A stretch of 64,000 nucleotides of DNA from positions 372,001 through 436,000 of the forward strand of contig DASRFA010000060.1 of assembly GCA_035651755.1 (NCBI GenBank), given 5' to 3'. The notes under the pieces were generated by a model that was not told where the DNA came from, did no database searches, and worked only from the letters and a program-made list of their open reading frames with translations. Source of the DNA: DASRFA01 sp035651755 (GTDB taxonomy: Bacteria > Desulfobacterota > Binatia > UBA12015). A program made the translations under genes and the position numbers. Shown one piece after another: positions 63,077 to 64,000 of the stretch. Every line of letters starts with the position of its first letter. Position 1 is the first letter of the stretch.

Positions 63077-63946
63077 TCAACCCGCGAGCGACCAGTCTTC
63101 GCCGTCGCGGCGCGCGCGGCCCTCGCGCTCGAGCTTCCGGAGGTGCGAGCGCACCGAGGACCCCGCCGCGGCGTGCAGGAACTCGGGCACGTCCGCGTAG
63201 ATGCGCTTCACCATCTCGGGCACGCGGCTCACGCCTGCCGCCATCTGCTCGACGATCTGGCGCTCGCGGAGCTCGCGGTGCGCGATGTACTCGCGGATCT
63301 TGCCGCCCGCGTCGCGGATCACCGGCCCGTGGGCCGGGTAGATGACCGCCGGGTCGAGATCGAGGAGGCGGCGCAGCGAGCTCATGTAGTCGAGGAGGTC
63401 GCCGCCGTGCTCGGGGATCACGGTCGTCCCCGCTCCGAGCACGACGTCGCCGGTGAAGACCGCGCGCTCCTCCTCGAGCCACCAGCAGAGGTGGTCCTCG
63501 GCGTGCCCGGGGGTGTGGATCGCGCGCAGAGTCGCGCCCTCGGTCGCGATCGTCGCGCCGTCGCCGACGGACACCATGTCGTCCTCGACCGGGCCGTCGA
63601 GGCCGGGCCACGGCCGCTTCGAGACGCGCAGCCGACCGAAGCGCTCGCGCACCTGCGGGTAGCCGCCGAGGTGGTCGGGGTGCGCGTGCGTGAGCACGAC
63701 CTCCTGCAGCTCGCGGCTCCCTCGCTGCTCGTCGAGCGCACGCTCGAGGAGCGGCGGCCACTCCGGCTTGCCCTGCCCGGTGTCGAGCAGGATCGGCTTC
63801 CGCGACGTCCCGACGAGGTACGTGTTCGTGCCCGGGCCGGTGAACGGACCCGGGTTCTGCCCGAGCACCGTCACCACGCGGTCGCTCCACACGTCGATGT
63901 CCGGCATGCGGAGGCCGAGCATCGTGTCCTTGACGACGCGGCTCAT
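63077..63946 (-). CDS. Metallo-beta-lactamase-fold hydrolase (LACTB2-like)
   Basis: 289 residues from ATG 63,946 with GGGAG upstream. The metal motif THAHPDH (His87, His89, Asp91, His92), HTPGHAEDHLCWW and FTGDVVLG follow the standard order, and the start VLGQNPGPFTGPGTNTYLVG plus the C-terminal helical domain match LACTB2/RNase-like or thioesterase-type members. The final 60 residues contain a winged-helix-like segment (RVPEMVKRIYADVPEFLH). Substrate unknown. It converges on the CoA transferase. Confidence 0.88.
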   Translation of the reverse strand: MSRVVKDTMLGLRMPDIDVWSDRVVTVLGQNPGPFTGPGTNTYLVGTSRKPILLDTGQGKPEWPPLLERALDEQRGSRELQEVVLTHAHPDHLGGYPQVRERFGRLRVSKRPWPGLDGPVEDDMVSVGDGATIATEGATLRAIHTPGHAEDHLCWWLEEERAVFTGDVVLGAGTTVIPEHGGDLLDYMSSLRRLLDLDPAVIYPAHGPVIRDAGGKIREYIAHRELRERQIVEQMAAGVSRVPEMVKRIYADVPEFLHAAAGSSVRSHLRKLEREGRARRDGEDWSLAG

Positions 63947-64000
63947 CGATCGGCTCCCGGACTCGAGTCTATCCGAGCGCGCGCCCTTGTCGCGAGCCGA

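Noticed and set aside
62979..63079. A short coding extension downstream of the metallo-beta-lactamase gene (TTGA overlap, protein-like VDRIARIDGVEAAAIRPA)
   Set aside because: The frame has no stop before running antisense through the CoA transferase gene, so a real short gene cannot be delimited; it may be a remnant.

Overview
The window is about 64 kb of high-GC DNA. Reading frames are dense, GTG and TTG starts are common, and many junctions are 4-nt overlaps (ATGA, GTGA, TTGA). Ornithine-lipid-type acyltransferases, a hopanoid-type deacetylase, ArnT-type glycosyltransferases and GAF/PAS sigma-54 regulators point to a Gram-negative, deltaproteobacterial- or Binatota-like bacterium. That placement is inference; no rRNA or tRNA gene was seen.

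Region 1 (1-25.9 kb) looks like a stress regulon. An unusual ECF sigma factor with an N-terminal STAS domain (854-1801) lies divergent to a zinc-finger anti-sigma factor (311-571). Seven near-identical promoter-like sites, GGAAACC or CGAAACC then 15-16 nt then CATC, sit upstream of the anti-sigma gene and of nearly every transcription unit up to 18.7 kb, on both strands. The genes downstream suit sugar oxidation (GH63-type glucosidase, glucose-dehydrogenase-like enzyme with an internal stop, GMC oxidoreductase, SMP-30 lactonase), redox and envelope maintenance (two YHS proteins, DoxX, ferric-reductase/Rieske protein, peroxiredoxin) and membrane lipid remodelling (OlsB-like and PlsC-DinB acyltransferases, CDP-alcohol phosphatidyltransferase). 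Two paralogous sigma-54 activators close the two operon arms.

Region 2 (25.9-37.4 kb) is ordinary chromosome: two YbhN/LPG-synthase-like flippases and two ArnT-like glycosyltransferases in one operon, a GAF histidine kinase, aspartate-semialdehyde dehydrogenase, an F420-type luciferase-like oxidoreductase, a PadR regulator and a LysR regulator.

Region 3 (37,467-45,997) is an 8,531-bp transposon, defined directly by 16-bp perfect outer inverted repeats (22 of 27 matching overall), subterminal repeats and a perfect 9-bp target duplication (ACATGCGCG). It carries a SWIM zinc-finger/DDE transposase and a cargo that resembles host conflict or phage defence: a HigB-HigA-SecB toxin-antitoxin-chaperone operon, a RuvC-like protein coupled to a protein kinase, a PycTM-like membrane protein, a HAD phosphatase, small zinc-ribbon proteins and a ribbon-helix-helix regulator.

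Region 4 (46-54.3 kb) holds small hypothetical genes, a fatty acid desaturase whose stop codon lies in the CTAG target duplication of a 160-bp MITE, a ferredoxin/zinc-ribbon protein, a quinone oxidoreductase with an in-frame TAG, a rhomboid-TPR protein and a hybrid histidine kinase.

Region 5 (54.4-60.9 kb) is a translationally coupled 2-aminoethylphosphonate operon: PEP mutase fused to a nucleotidyltransferase, split phosphonopyruvate decarboxylase, AEP transaminase and CTP:AEP cytidylyltransferase. It also contains a squalene-cyclase-like repeat protein and an HpnK/ChbG deacetylase, which suggests an AEP-decorated lipid or glycan. The window ends with a methyltransferase, a CaiB-type CoA transferase and a metallo-beta-lactamase-fold hydrolase.
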